Origin: Actinoplanes campanulatus
GTDB taxonomy: Bacteria; Actinomycetota; Actinomycetes; Mycobacteriales; Micromonosporaceae
Assembly: GCF_014647795.1 (NCBI RefSeq)
Contig: NZ_BMPW01000001.1
Span: 744,001 to 808,000, forward strand
Direction of reading: 5' to 3'
Length of the DNA stretch: 64,000 nucleotides
The position numbers and the translations under genes are program-made. A model generated the notes under the pieces. That model was given only the letters and a program-made list of their open reading frames with translations. It was not told where the DNA came from and did not search any database. Shown piece after piece: positions 35,979-45,075 of the stretch. How positions within the stretch are numbered: the first letter of the stretch is position 1; each line of letters starts with the position of its first letter.

Positions 35979-36776
35979 TCAGCGCAGCGCGTACTCGAGG
36001 ATGTGGCGCTCGTAGTCGAGCAGGCGGAGATCGCGCATCGGGCGGCGCAGGTGGCCCTTGTGCACGATCCGGACGAACGCCGGATCACCGGCCGCGGCCA
36101 TCCGCCGGATCCCCTCGACGTGGTCGACGATCCGTTTCCGGATGGTCCGCACCAGCCGGTGCCGGTCCCGCGGGATCAGCCCGTACGCGTCCGCGAACAA
36201 CCGCAGCCGCCGCGGCCGGTTGGGCCGTTTCCACCCCAGCGTGTACGAGTCCCGGTCGCTGAACAGGGGCACCCAGGTCCACGCCGCGTAGGCCACGTCG
36301 TAGAGCCGGGACCCGGGCGAGGACAGATCGAAGTCGATCAGCGCGAGTGTCCCGTCCGGCCGCCACACCACGTTGTGCGGGGCGGCGTCGTGGTGGCAGA
36401 TCACCTCGGTGTCCGGCGGGGGCGGCCCGAACGAGCGCCAGACCGCGCCGGGCGGTGGGACGAAACCGTACTGCGCGTCGTGGAACATCCGGAGCATGGT
36501 GGCGACGGTGACCAGCGCCTCCTCGGTCACCCAGTGGGGCGCCAGAGGGTACTCCCCGCACTCGCCGTCCAGGTAGGAGAGAACCTCCCGGCCCTTCTCG
36601 TCCATCCCTAGGGCACGCGGCGAGCCGGTGAACCCGACCCGCTCCAGGTGATGCAGCAGGGCGTGCACGGCCGGCGTCCACGGCCCCGCGTTGCGCCGGA
36701 CGGTGTCACCGATCCGGGAGACCGTGCTGACGTTGCCACCGTGCAGCGGTATCTCGCGCACCGGCTCATGCGTCAC
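35979..36776 (-). CDS. aminoglycoside phosphotransferase (APH)-family kinase-like protein
   Basis: This 265-residue protein has the APH/choline-kinase fold motifs: the catalytic loop ICHHDAAPHNVVW (Brenner motif HxDxxxxN) and the metal-binding LALIDFDLSSPGSRLYDVAYA. The N-terminal ATP-binding lobe is short (GGNVSTVSRIGDTVRR). Members phosphorylate antibiotics, sugars or other small molecules; the substrate is not readable here and resistance should not be assumed. Translation begins at GTG 36776. It lies between ftsY and the amtB promoter region on the minus strand. Confidence 0.85.
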   Translation of the reverse strand: MTHEPVREIPLHGGNVSTVSRIGDTVRRNAGPWTPAVHALLHHLERVGFTGSPRALGMDEKGREVLSYLDGECGEYPLAPHWVTEEALVTVATMLRMFHDAQYGFVPPPGAVWRSFGPPPPDTEVICHHDAAPHNVVWRPDGTLALIDFDLSSPGSRLYDVAYAAWTWVPLFSDRDSYTLGWKRPNRPRRLRLFADAYGLIPRDRHRLVRTIRKRIVDHVEGIRRMAAAGDPAFVRIVHKGHLRRPMRDLRLLDYERHILEYALR

Positions 36777-36858
36777 TCACGGCCTCCCACGGTCAAACCC
36801 ATCCGCCGCCCCACCCGCCGCCCGTAGAACGGGGGGAAAGGCCGGTCCCTGCGTGAGC

Positions 36859-38052
36859 CTACGCGTCCCCACCAAGGAGGGCCTCGACGAACGCGACGGG
36901 CTCGAACGGCGCGAGATCGTCCGGACCTTCACCCAGTCCCACCAGCTTGACCGGGATCCCGAGTTTCCGCTGCACGGCGATGACGATGCCACCCTTGGCG
37001 GTGCCGTCGAGTTTCGTGAGCACCACTCCCGTGACATCCACCACCTCGGTGAAGACCCGGGCCTGCTCGAGACCGTTCTGCCCAGTGGTGGCGTCCAGCA
37101 CGAGCAGCGTCTCGTCGACCGGGCCGTGCTTCTCCACCACCCGCTTGACCTTGCCCAGTTCGTCCATCAGGCCGACCTTGTTCTGCAGGCGGCCCGCGGT
37201 GTCGATCAGCACGGTGTCCACGCTCGTGTCGATACCCCGCTTCACGGCGTCGAACGCGACGCTGGCCGGATCTCCCCCTTCCGGGCCGCGGACGGTCTCG
37301 GCGCCGACCCGCTCACCCCAGGTCTGGATCTGGTCGGCGGCGGCCGCCCGGAACGTGTCGGCCGCGCCGAACAGCACGGTACGGCCGTCGGCGATCAGCA
37401 CCCGCCCGATCTTGCCGCAGGTGGTGGTCTTGCCGGCCCCGTTCACGCCGACGACCAGGACCACGGCGGGCCGGCCGTCGTGCGGGGCGGTCCGCAGGCT
37501 CCGGTCCATCTCCGGCTCCAGGGCGGCGACGAGTTCCTCGGCGAGCTGGTCACGCACCTCGGAGACGCTCCGGGTGCCGAGGATCCGGACCCGCTCCCTG
37601 AGCCGCTCGACGATCACCTGGGTGGCCTCGACCCCCACGTCCGCGGTGATCAGGCTCTCCTCGATCTCGTCCCAGTCGTCGTCCTCCAGGTGGTCCCGGG
37701 AGAGCACGCTGAGCAGGCCCCGGCCGAGCGCGGTCTGCGATCGGGCCAGCCGGGCGCGCAGCCGGACCAGGCGGCCGACCGAGGGCTCCGGCTTCTCGAG
37801 GACCGGTTCCTCGAGCACCACCGGCGCCGGCTGCTCCTCGGCCACGACCGGCGCGGGCGGCTCGATGAGCGGCGGGATCTCCTCCTCGACCGGCGGCACC
37901 GTGGGCGCGGCGGGCGGGCGCTCCAGGGTGGTGGTCGAGCCCGGTGCGGGCGGCGGCGGGAGCTCGCGGCGGCGCATCCTCGGCACCACCAGCCCGACCG
38001 CGCCCACGACCAGGACGACGAGCAGGATCACTGCGGCGACCACGTATTCCAT
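36859..38052 (-). CDS. ftsY: signal recognition particle receptor FtsY
   Basis: FtsY docks the SRP-ribosome complex at the membrane. The 397-residue product has an N-terminal membrane helix (EYVVAAVILLVVLVVGAVGL), typical of actinobacterial FtsY, then a Pro/Glu-rich linker (to about residue 90) and the NG domain. G-box motifs are VVGVNGAGKTTTCGKIG, FGAADTFRAAAADQ, LIDTAGRLQNK and LTKLDGTAKGG. I chose ATG 38052, with AGGA 9 nt upstream, over an upstream in-frame ATG. It is encoded divergently from the PhoD-like gene. Confidence 0.96.
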   Translation of the reverse strand: MEYVVAAVILLVVLVVGAVGLVVPRMRRRELPPPPAPGSTTTLERPPAAPTVPPVEEEIPPLIEPPAPVVAEEQPAPVVLEEPVLEKPEPSVGRLVRLRARLARSQTALGRGLLSVLSRDHLEDDDWDEIEESLITADVGVEATQVIVERLRERVRILGTRSVSEVRDQLAEELVAALEPEMDRSLRTAPHDGRPAVVLVVGVNGAGKTTTCGKIGRVLIADGRTVLFGAADTFRAAAADQIQTWGERVGAETVRGPEGGDPASVAFDAVKRGIDTSVDTVLIDTAGRLQNKVGLMDELGKVKRVVEKHGPVDETLLVLDATTGQNGLEQARVFTEVVDVTGVVLTKLDGTAKGGIVIAVQRKLGIPVKLVGLGEGPDDLAPFEPVAFVEALLGGDA

Positions 38053-38165
38053 GCCCGAATCCTGACAGATGAGCCGTCCGGCCGTGGGAGAGGTCACGCA
38101 CTGGCGATTCCGGGCCCTCGTGGCGGAGGATGGAGCGCCCCTTTCAACAGCGTGGAGGACCCCCC

Positions 38166-38195
38166 ATGCGGCACACCCCCGGACCGGTCCGGTGA
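38166..38195 (+). CDS. possible 9-codon leader peptide before the PhoD-like gene
   Basis: An ATG at 38166 preceded by GGAGG at 7 nt opens a 9-codon frame, MRHTPGPVR, whose TGA overlaps the GTG start of the PhoD-like gene (GTGA). The phosphatase start itself has no good ribosome binding site, so ribosomes may reach it by termination-reinitiation. This rests only on sequence geometry. Confidence 0.3.
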   Translation: MRHTPGPVR

Positions 38196-39871
38196 CCGCT
38201 CAGCTTCTCATCGGCCCGGTTCTCCGCCGGGTCGTCGACGACCGCGCCACCCTGTGGCTGGAGACCAGCGAGCCCGCCCGGGTGCGGGTCGAGGTGGAGA
38301 CCGCGGGCGCCGGCTCGGCACAGACCTTTTCGGCGTACGGACATCATTACGCTCTCGTGGTGGTGGACGGCCTGTCCCCGGATTCCGCGAATCCGTACCG
38401 GTTGTTCCTCGACGACCGGCAGGTCTGGCCGGAGGCCGGCGCGGAGCACCCGCCGCCGGTGATCCGCACCCGGGCCGCCGACGACCGTGGGCAGCCGGTG
38501 AGCCTGGTCTTCGGATCGTGCCGGGAGGCCACCCCGCAGTCGAGCCGCCGCCGATTGCCGCCGGACGCGCTGGACGCCTACGCCCGCCGTCTGATGGCCG
38601 ACCCCACGCAGCACCCCGACCTGCTGGTCCTGCTCGGCGACCAGGTGTACGCCGACGAGACCTCGGCCAAGGTGCGCCGCTTCCTGCGCCGCCGTCGCCG
38701 CGACGGGCACGCCGGCCCGGAGAACCAGGTGGTCTCCTTCGAGGAGTACACGAAGCTGTACCTGGAGTCCTGGCGTGACCCGGAGGTGCGCTGGCTGTTC
38801 AGCACCGTGCCGAGCGTGATGATCTTCGACGACCACGAGCTGATCGACGACTGGAACACCTCGGCCTCCTGGCGTGCCGACATGGCCCGGGAGCCGTGGT
38901 GGCGGGAGCGGATCTCCGGTGGCCTCGCCTCGTACTGGATCTACCAGCACCTGGGCAATCTGAGCCCGGACGAGCTGGCCGCCGACCCGCTGTTCCAGAA
39001 GGTCTCCGCCGCCGAGGACGCCACCGAGCTGCTGCGCGAGTTCGGTCACCGGGTGGACGAGCCGGAGTCGGCGGAGAACACCGACGTGCCGTTCCAGTGG
39101 AGTTTCGCCCTCGATCTGGGCCGGACCCGGATCGTGGTGCTGGACAACCGTTGCAACCGGGTCCTCACCCCGGGCGCCCGGGCGATGCTGCCGCCCGCCG
39201 AGTGGGACTGGTTCCTGGACCGCGCCCACGGCGACTACGACCACCTGGTGATCGGCTCGTCGCTGCCGTGGCTCATGCCGCCGGCCATCCACTACCTGGA
39301 GGCGTGGAACGAACGGCTGGCCGAGTCGCACCGGCCCTGGGCGGCCGCGTTCGGCGAGCGGGTCCGGCGGGCCTTCGACCTGGAGCACTGGGCCGCGTTC
39401 GGCAAGTCGTTCGCGGCGCTGGGCGAGCTGTTCCGGCGGCTCGGCGAGGGCCGCCCGACCACCGAGGGCCGCCGGGTCGGCGCCGGCGAGGTGTACGCGG
39501 CGCCCGCCTCGATCAGCGTCCTCTCCGGTGACGTCCACCACTCCTACGTGGCCCGGGCCGACTTCGGTCACGCCATGACCACACCGGTGTACCAGCTCAC
39601 CTGCTCGCCGATCCACAACGAGGTGCCGCTGCCGATGCGCCCGCTGATGCGGATCGCCTGGTCACGCGCGGTGGCGCAGCTGGTCCGGGGCCTCGCTCGC
39701 ACCCTGTCGGTGCACAAGCCGGCGCTGCGCTGGAAGCGGCTGTCCGGCCCGTACTTCGGCAACGCGGTCGGCACCCTCCGCCTGGAGGGCGCGACCGCGA
39801 CCGCCCGCATCGAGGGCACCACGAAGGACGGCGACCTGGTCGAGGTGGCGGCCGCCGACTACCACCCCTGA
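38192..39871 (+). CDS. PhoD-like alkaline phosphatase D family metallophosphatase
   Basis: A 559-residue protein with an N-terminal immunoglobulin-like domain (LIGPVLRRVVDDRATLWLET to about residue 95) and a PhoD metallophosphatase domain. Motifs are LVFGSCREATP, LLVLLGDQVYADE, VMIFDDHELIDDWN and VLSGDVHHSYVA. Metal-binding Asp and His residues are intact. No signal peptide or Tat motif is visible with this start, so the enzyme appears cytoplasmic, as in several actinobacterial homologues. The GTG start is inferred from where similarity to the family begins; an open frame continues upstream to 38069 without conserved features. Confidence 0.85.
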   Translation: MTAQLLIGPVLRRVVDDRATLWLETSEPARVRVEVETAGAGSAQTFSAYGHHYALVVVDGLSPDSANPYRLFLDDRQVWPEAGAEHPPPVIRTRAADDRGQPVSLVFGSCREATPQSSRRRLPPDALDAYARRLMADPTQHPDLLVLLGDQVYADETSAKVRRFLRRRRRDGHAGPENQVVSFEEYTKLYLESWRDPEVRWLFSTVPSVMIFDDHELIDDWNTSASWRADMAREPWWRERISGGLASYWIYQHLGNLSPDELAADPLFQKVSAAEDATELLREFGHRVDEPESAENTDVPFQWSFALDLGRTRIVVLDNRCNRVLTPGARAMLPPAEWDWFLDRAHGDYDHLVIGSSLPWLMPPAIHYLEAWNERLAESHRPWAAAFGERVRRAFDLEHWAAFGKSFAALGELFRRLGEGRPTTEGRRVGAGEVYAAPASISVLSGDVHHSYVARADFGHAMTTPVYQLTCSPIHNEVPLPMRPLMRIAWSRAVAQLVRGLARTLSVHKPALRWKRLSGPYFGNAVGTLRLEGATATARIEGTTKDGDLVEVAAADYHP

Positions 39872-39876
39872 CCTGC

Positions 39877-40491
39877 TCACTCCGGCAGGTCGAGGACCTT
39901 GCGCAGATAGGGGACGTGCTCGGGCCCGGCCCAGCGGTAACCGGACAGCCCGGCCGAGCGCGCCCCCCGGATCACCCGGTCGTCGTCGTCGACGAAGAGC
40001 ACGTGCTTGGGCAGTTCGCCGATCGCCTGGCAGGCCTGCTCGAAGTACTCCGGGGCCGGCTTGTGGACCTTCAGCTCCCACGAGCTGAGCACCAGGTCCA
40101 CCTCGGCGGTGAGCCCGAGGGCGTCCAGGTCGTCGCGGAGCCGGTCGGTGGCGTTGGTGGCGATCGCCACCTTCCGGCCGCCGGCCCGCACCTCCCGCAC
40201 GAAGGCGAGCGCCTCCGGGTCCACCTCGCCCCGGTACGCCTGCCAGGCCGCGACCGCCGCGGTGGACTCGTCCGCGGACAGCGGCAGCCGGTCGGCGACC
40301 AGCCTCATCCACTCGGCGTCGGTGATCTCCCCGGCCATCGCGGGCCGGTAGATGTCCCACGACATCGCCGTCTCCAGCAGCGAGGCGGGTTTGAGACCGA
40401 ACTCGACCTCGACGGTGATCATCGGGGCCGGATCCCAGCGGCGCAGCACGCCGTCCAGGTCGATCAACAGGGCCTGGGCGCGGTCGCGCAT
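39877..40491 (-). CDS. HAD-superfamily hydrolase
   Basis: This 204-residue protein has the HAD nucleophile motif LLIDLDGVL (Asp11 and Asp13), the Thr/Asn-containing motif II VAIATNATDRL, the Lys of motif III in KVHKPAPEYF and the acidic motif IV VLFVDDDDRVIRGARSAG. A helical cap lies between motifs I and II. It probably dephosphorylates a small phosphate ester of unknown identity. It is 8 nt downstream of smc and converges on the PhoD-like gene. Confidence 0.88.
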   Translation of the reverse strand: MRDRAQALLIDLDGVLRRWDPAPMITVEVEFGLKPASLLETAMSWDIYRPAMAGEITDAEWMRLVADRLPLSADESTAAVAAWQAYRGEVDPEALAFVREVRAGGRKVAIATNATDRLRDDLDALGLTAEVDLVLSSWELKVHKPAPEYFEQACQAIGELPKHVLFVDDDDRVIRGARSAGLSGYRWAGPEHVPYLRKVLDLPE

Positions 40492-40499
40492 GCTTTTTC

Positions 40500-43400
40500 C
40501 TACTCCTCCGGGTCGCGGACGAGGCGCTGGCTGATCACCTGGGTGACGCCGGCGCGCATCGTGACGCCGTACAGGGCGTCCGCGACCTCCATCGTCCGTT
40601 TCTGGTGCGTGATGATGAGCAGCTGGCTCTTCTCACGGAGCTGCTGGAAGAGGGTAATCAACCGGCCCAGGTTGACGTCGTCGAGGGCCGCCTCCACCTC
40701 GTCCATGATGTAGAAGGGCGAGGGCCGGGCCCGGAAGATGGCGCAGAGCATGGCCACCGCGGTCAGCGAGCGCTCGCCACCGGAGAGCAGCGACAGCCGC
40801 TTGATCTTCTTGCCCGGCGGCCGGGCCTCCACCTCGACGCCGGTGGTGAGCATGTCCTCCGGGTCGGTGAGGATGAGCCGGCCCTCACCACCCGGGAAGA
40901 GCACCTGGAAGACGGCCTGGAACTCACGTGCGGTGTCCTCGAAGGCCGACGTGAAGACCTCCAGGATCCGGTCGTCCACGTCCTTCACGACGGTGAGCAG
41001 GTCCCGCCGGGTGGCCTTGAGGTCCTCCAGTTGGTCGGAGAGGAACTTGTACCGCTCCTCCAGGGCCGCGAACTCCTCCAGCGCCAGGGGGTTGACCTTG
41101 CCGAGCAGGGTGAGGTCCCGTTCCGCCTTGTTGGCCCGCTTCTCCTGGGTGGGCCGGTGGAACGGCACCGGCTCGGGCGCCGGCTTGCCGTCCTTCTCGG
41201 CCTGCGCCACGTCGGCCTGGGTCGGCGGCACGAGCTGGTCCGGGCCGTACTCGCTGATCAGCGTCTCGACGTCGAGCGAGAAGTCCTCGGCGGCCTTGGC
41301 CTCCAGCTGGTCGATGCGCATCCGCTGCTCGGCGCGGGCCATCTCGTCCCGGTGCACCTCGCTGGTCAGCCGCTCCAACTCGGCGACCAGGCGCTTGGCC
41401 GTCGCCCGTACCTCCTGGAGCTCCGCCTCCCGGCTGGTCCGCGCCTGCGCGAGCTGGTCGCGGTGCTCGGCCGCCGCGACCACGGAAACCGCGACCCGTT
41501 CCAGCGCGGCGGCCGCACCGAGTGCGACCGCGCGGGCGATCTCGGCGCCTCTCGCGCGGGCGGCCCGCCTCGCGGCGGCCCGTTCCCGGGCCTGCCGCTC
41601 CGCGTTGGCCTGCCGCATCAGCGAGTCGGCCCGGCCCGCGATGGAGGAGACCCTCTCCTCAGCGGTACGGACGGCGAGTCGCACCTCCATCTCGTTCTGC
41701 CGGGACTGCGGCACCAGAGCGGCCAGCCGGTCGCGTTCCTCGGTGGACGGCTCCTCGTCGAGCGGGGTGTCCTCGGCCAGCCGCAGCCGCTCCTCCAGCT
41801 CGGCCACCCGCATCAGGTCGGTCTCCCGGGCGGCCTGCGCCTTCTGCAGGGAGGCCCCGAGCCGTTCGGTCTCCGCCCTGGCGGACCGGGCGGCGGCGCC
41901 AAGCTCGGCGAGCCGGCGGGCGGCCGCGTTGCGCTCGCCCTCGGCGGCCCGCTTCTCCTGGGCGGCCACGCCGACCGCCTGCTTGAGCTCGGCCACCTCG
42001 GCCCGGGCCTCGCCCAGTCGCTCCTTGATCTCGGCGATGCTCTGCTCGGCGGTGGCCCGCCGTGCCTTGGCCTCGTCGACCGCGGCCTGCACCTCGATGT
42101 AGCTGGTGGCCTTCGCCGAACCGCCGGCCGCCGCGTGGGCGCCCAGCACGTCGCCCTCCGGCGTCACGGCACGCAGCTCGGCGTTCGCCGCGATCAGGCG
42201 CGCGGCGGCGGCCAGGTCGGGGACCAGCACCACGTCGCGCAGCGCCCGGTTGAGCGCGGGCCGGATCTGCTCCGGGCAGTCGATCACCTCGGGCGCCCAG
42301 ACGGCGCCCTCCGGCAGGTTCGGCCGCAGGCTCGCGAGCGAGCCCCGCATGCCCGGCCCGGCGGATCCGGCGACGACCAGGTCGGCCCGGCCCGCGTCGG
42401 CGATCTTGAGGGTACGCATGGCCTCGATCGCCTCGTCCACGCCGGCCAGGGCGACCGCGTCGGCCAGCCCGCCCAGCGCGGCGGCGAGCGCCACTTCGTG
42501 ACCGGGCCGGACCGTCAGCATCGAGGCGAGGCTGCCCAGCAGCCCCGGCACCTGACCGGCCCGGGCCAGCAGCGCCCCGGCGCCGTCCTTGCGCTTGAGG
42601 CCCATGGCCAGGGCTTCCTCGCGCGCCTTCCAGCTCGCCGCGTCCTTCTCGGCGGCCCGCTCGGCGTCGTTCAACTCGCGGACCACGGCCGCGGCCCGGT
42701 CGTGCGCGGCCACCGCCTCGTCGTGCCGCGCGTCCAGGTCGGCGTTGTCCCGGTCGGCCTCCGTCGACTCGGCGGAGACCAGGTCGACCTCCGCCTGGGC
42801 GGCCTCGGCCCGCATCATCGCGTCGTCGTGCGCGGCGGCGAGCCGCTCGATCTCCTCGGCCGCGCTGCTGGTACGGGCACGGGCCGCGTTCACGTTGCCG
42901 GTGAGCTTGGCCAGGCCCTCGCGACGGTCGGCGATCGCCTTGGCGGCCGTCCGCAGCTCGCCCTCCGCGGCGGCCAGCTGGCGCTCCAGATCCTGCCGGT
43001 GCTCCACCGCCTCGGCCAGGCGCATCTGGTCGTCGGTGAGCGCCTCGCGGAGCTCCTCCTCCTGCTCGCGGACCTGCTCGGCCTCGGCCTCGAGCATCTC
43101 CGGGTCACGGCCGGGACGCTCGTCGTCGGGGGTGGCCGCCAGGTGCCGCAGCCGCTCGGTGGCCAGCTGCTCGGTGGACCGGAACCGCTCCTGGAGGGCG
43201 GACAGCTTGTACCAGGTGTCCTGCGCGGCCTGGAGCAGCGGAGCGTCCTCGGCGTGCGCCAGCTCCAGGTCGGCCAGCCAGCGCTGGATCTCGCGGTTCT
43301 CCTCCTCGACCTGGCCGCGCCGCTCCCGCATCGCCGACTCGTCGGCGATCTCCCGGTCCAGGGTGGTGCGCAGGGTGTGCAGGTCGTCGGCGAGCAGGCG

Positions 43401-44081
43401 CAGCCGGGCGTCGCGCAGGTCGGCCTGGATGCCGGCCGCCCGCCGGGCCACCTCGGCCTGCTTGCCGAGGGGCTTCAGCTGCCGCCGCAGCTCGGTGGTC
43501 AGGTCACCCAGGCGGTTCAGGTTGACCCCCATGGCGTCCAGCTTGCGGATCGCCTTTTCCTTGCGCTTGCGATGCTTCAGTACGCCGGCCGCCTCCTCGA
43601 TGAAGGCGCGGCGGTCCTCGGGCTTGGCGTGCAGCATGGCGTCGAGCCGGCCCTGCCCGACGATGATGTGCATCTCCCGGCCGATGCCGGAGTCGCTGAG
43701 CAGTTCTTGGATGTCGAGCAGCCGGCAGGAGTTGCCGTTGATCTCGTACTCGCTCGCGCCGTCCCGGAACATCCGGCGGGTGATCGACACCTCGGTGTAC
43801 TCGATCGGCAGAGCGCCGTCGTTGTTGTCGATCGTGAGGGTCACCTCGGCGCGGCCCAGTGGCGCCCGCCCGGCCGTGCCGGCGAAGATGACGTCCTCCA
43901 TCTTGCCGCCGCGCAGCGCCTTGGCGCCCTGCTCGCCGAGAACCCAGGCGATGGCGTCGACGACGTTGGACTTGCCGGAGCCGTTCGGCCCCACCACACA
44001 GGTGATGCCGGGCTCCAGCCGCAACGTGGTGGCGGAGGCGAAGGACTTGAAGCCCTTGACCGTCAGGCTCTTGAGGTGCAC
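40500..44081 (-). CDS. smc: chromosome segregation ATPase SMC
   Basis: SMC compacts and segregates chromosomes with ScpA and ScpB. The 1193-residue product has the N-terminal Walker A GPNGSGKS (residues 31-38) and long coiled coils on each side of a flexible hinge at about 505-660 (GALLARAGQVPGLLGSL to GAHAAAGGSAKATS). The C-terminal signature is LSLLSGGERSLTAVAML with Walker B FYIMDEVEAALDDVN. It starts at GTG 44081. An exceptionally long open frame antisense to it reflects the Ala/Glu/Arg-rich coding sequence. Confidence 0.97.
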   Translation of the reverse strand: MHLKSLTVKGFKSFASATTLRLEPGITCVVGPNGSGKSNVVDAIAWVLGEQGAKALRGGKMEDVIFAGTAGRAPLGRAEVTLTIDNNDGALPIEYTEVSITRRMFRDGASEYEINGNSCRLLDIQELLSDSGIGREMHIIVGQGRLDAMLHAKPEDRRAFIEEAAGVLKHRKRKEKAIRKLDAMGVNLNRLGDLTTELRRQLKPLGKQAEVARRAAGIQADLRDARLRLLADDLHTLRTTLDREIADESAMRERRGQVEEENREIQRWLADLELAHAEDAPLLQAAQDTWYKLSALQERFRSTEQLATERLRHLAATPDDERPGRDPEMLEAEAEQVREQEEELREALTDDQMRLAEAVEHRQDLERQLAAAEGELRTAAKAIADRREGLAKLTGNVNAARARTSSAAEEIERLAAAHDDAMMRAEAAQAEVDLVSAESTEADRDNADLDARHDEAVAAHDRAAAVVRELNDAERAAEKDAASWKAREEALAMGLKRKDGAGALLARAGQVPGLLGSLASMLTVRPGHEVALAAALGGLADAVALAGVDEAIEAMRTLKIADAGRADLVVAGSAGPGMRGSLASLRPNLPEGAVWAPEVIDCPEQIRPALNRALRDVVLVPDLAAAARLIAANAELRAVTPEGDVLGAHAAAGGSAKATSYIEVQAAVDEAKARRATAEQSIAEIKERLGEARAEVAELKQAVGVAAQEKRAAEGERNAAARRLAELGAAARSARAETERLGASLQKAQAARETDLMRVAELEERLRLAEDTPLDEEPSTEERDRLAALVPQSRQNEMEVRLAVRTAEERVSSIAGRADSLMRQANAERQARERAAARRAARARGAEIARAVALGAAAALERVAVSVVAAAEHRDQLAQARTSREAELQEVRATAKRLVAELERLTSEVHRDEMARAEQRMRIDQLEAKAAEDFSLDVETLISEYGPDQLVPPTQADVAQAEKDGKPAPEPVPFHRPTQEKRANKAERDLTLLGKVNPLALEEFAALEERYKFLSDQLEDLKATRRDLLTVVKDVDDRILEVFTSAFEDTAREFQAVFQVLFPGGEGRLILTDPEDMLTTGVEVEARPPGKKIKRLSLLSGGERSLTAVAMLCAIFRARPSPFYIMDEVEAALDDVNLGRLITLFQQLREKSQLLIITHQKRTMEVADALYGVTMRAGVTQVISQRLVRDPEE

Positions 44082-44165
44082 GGATCTCCGAGAAGGGTCG
44101 GCCGGGTACGTCTGCTGGGAGGCAGGCTACCCGCCGGTGCTGTCCAGCAGCGGAATCACGTGGGT

Positions 44166-44206
44166 AAAAAGCTGCGCGCCGCCACGGGAGTGGAGGCGCG
44201 CTTTTT
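44166..44206. terminator. terminator hairpin with A- and T-tracts
   Basis: AAAAAGC at 44166-44172 and GCTTTTT at 44200-44206 flank a stem of CGCGCC-type and CCAC/GTGG pairs. The structure has a T-tract on both strands and should terminate in either direction. It lies between the small coiled-coil gene and smc, so the two are probably separate transcription units. Confidence 0.75.
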
Positions 44207-44285
44207 CTTCGGTGCGTCTGGTGTGCGAGGGGATGGTGACGCCGGCCGGACTACCCCGCAGTACCCACCGGCATCAGGATGGAGC

Positions 44286-44480
44286 TCAGGTCAGGGCGGG
44301 CTCGGTCAGCCGCGCGAAATCGTCTGCCTCCACCGCTGCCGCGGCGAGACGATCATTCTCCGCCCTGAGGCGGGTGACCTCGAACTCCAGGGCCTGCACC
44401 CTGGAACGCAGTCGGGTGACCTCGTCGAGGAGGCGCCGGTCGGGCGCCGCACCTACGTGGCCAAAGAGGGCCTTCGCCAT
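44286..44480 (-). CDS. small coiled-coil protein
   Basis: A 64-residue protein starting at ATG 44480 with AAGGAG 7 nt upstream. After MAKALFGHVGAAPDRRLLDE, residues about 18-48 form a leucine-heptad coiled coil (VTRLRSRVQALEFEVTRLRA). Small proteins of this form occur in actinobacteria; I do not know a function. It is followed by a strong terminator before smc. Confidence 0.7.
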   Translation of the reverse strand: MAKALFGHVGAAPDRRLLDEVTRLRSRVQALEFEVTRLRAENDRLAAAAVEADDFARLTEPALT

Positions 44481-45075
44481 CGTGACTCCTTGTGACGCGC
44501 TGCGTCTCGATTTGTGATGCGTTGCCGGAAAGGCCGGCCAACGTGGCGCCCAGCGAGCTGACTCAGTACGCAGTAACCAACTCAGTGCGAACTGAACGCA
44601 CCACATGTTCACGGGCACGCGTGAACACAGAATCCCGCCAAGAACACAGCGAGGCTCTAGATGGTGCAACGACCCAAGCCACGAATGGTCCGGGGCATGA
44701 GTGGGCGCGACTGGCGACAACTCCATAGTCCGCCGATACCCACTCTCCGTCAAGCCGGGGCTGAGCCGGGGGCGTGCCGGAGTCGGGTGAATCACGCCAC
44801 CACAGCGCTTCAGCTGGGATTATGCACCGTCGGCGGGGATCTCGATCCCATCCGGCACCGCCATTTTCCGCAAGATCTGACGGTTCGGGACACGGGTCTG
44901 GGCGGATCGCCCGAAGGGGTTCACGAGCCGGCGGCACGGCCACATCGCGGGCCCGGACGGGTGGAGATCGACGGACGGTACGGGCACGAGCGCGGGAAGT
45001 AGGCGCGCACGTCATGGCCTTTCGGGTAAAACCGGGCAAAGGTGGCCGACAAACCGGTACAAATAGTACGTAATT
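44481..45075. other. 595-nt intergenic region between smc side and the Pel-like module
   Basis: No convincing gene is present; open frames here are Arg/Pro-rich and lack ribosome binding sites. Composition is less GC-rich than average around 44560-44660 and 45020-45080. It contains a palindrome at 44606-44627, two CTCAGT repeats near 44559-44586, and an AT-rich stretch just before the PelF-like start that could be its promoter (GTACAAATAGTAC near 45057-45069). Confidence 0.5.
44606..44627. promoter_or_regulatory. palindromic operator-like site
   Basis: TGTTCACG and CGTGAACA are perfect 8-bp half-sites separated by 6 nt, the geometry of a dimeric repressor operator. It lies about 130 nt upstream of the small coiled-coil gene and 450 nt upstream of the PelF-like gene, so the controlled gene is uncertain. 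Confidence 0.35.

Noticed and set aside
35979-36776. Antibiotic-resistance call for the APH-like protein
   Set aside because: Only the generic APH kinase motifs are present. The context is housekeeping and no resistance-specific feature can be seen.
40605-44495. Open frame of about 1300 codons on the plus strand opposite smc
   Set aside because: It mirrors smc codon by codon, is rich in Gly/Arg/Leu/Gln without domains, and has no ribosome binding site. High third-position GC produces such antisense frames.
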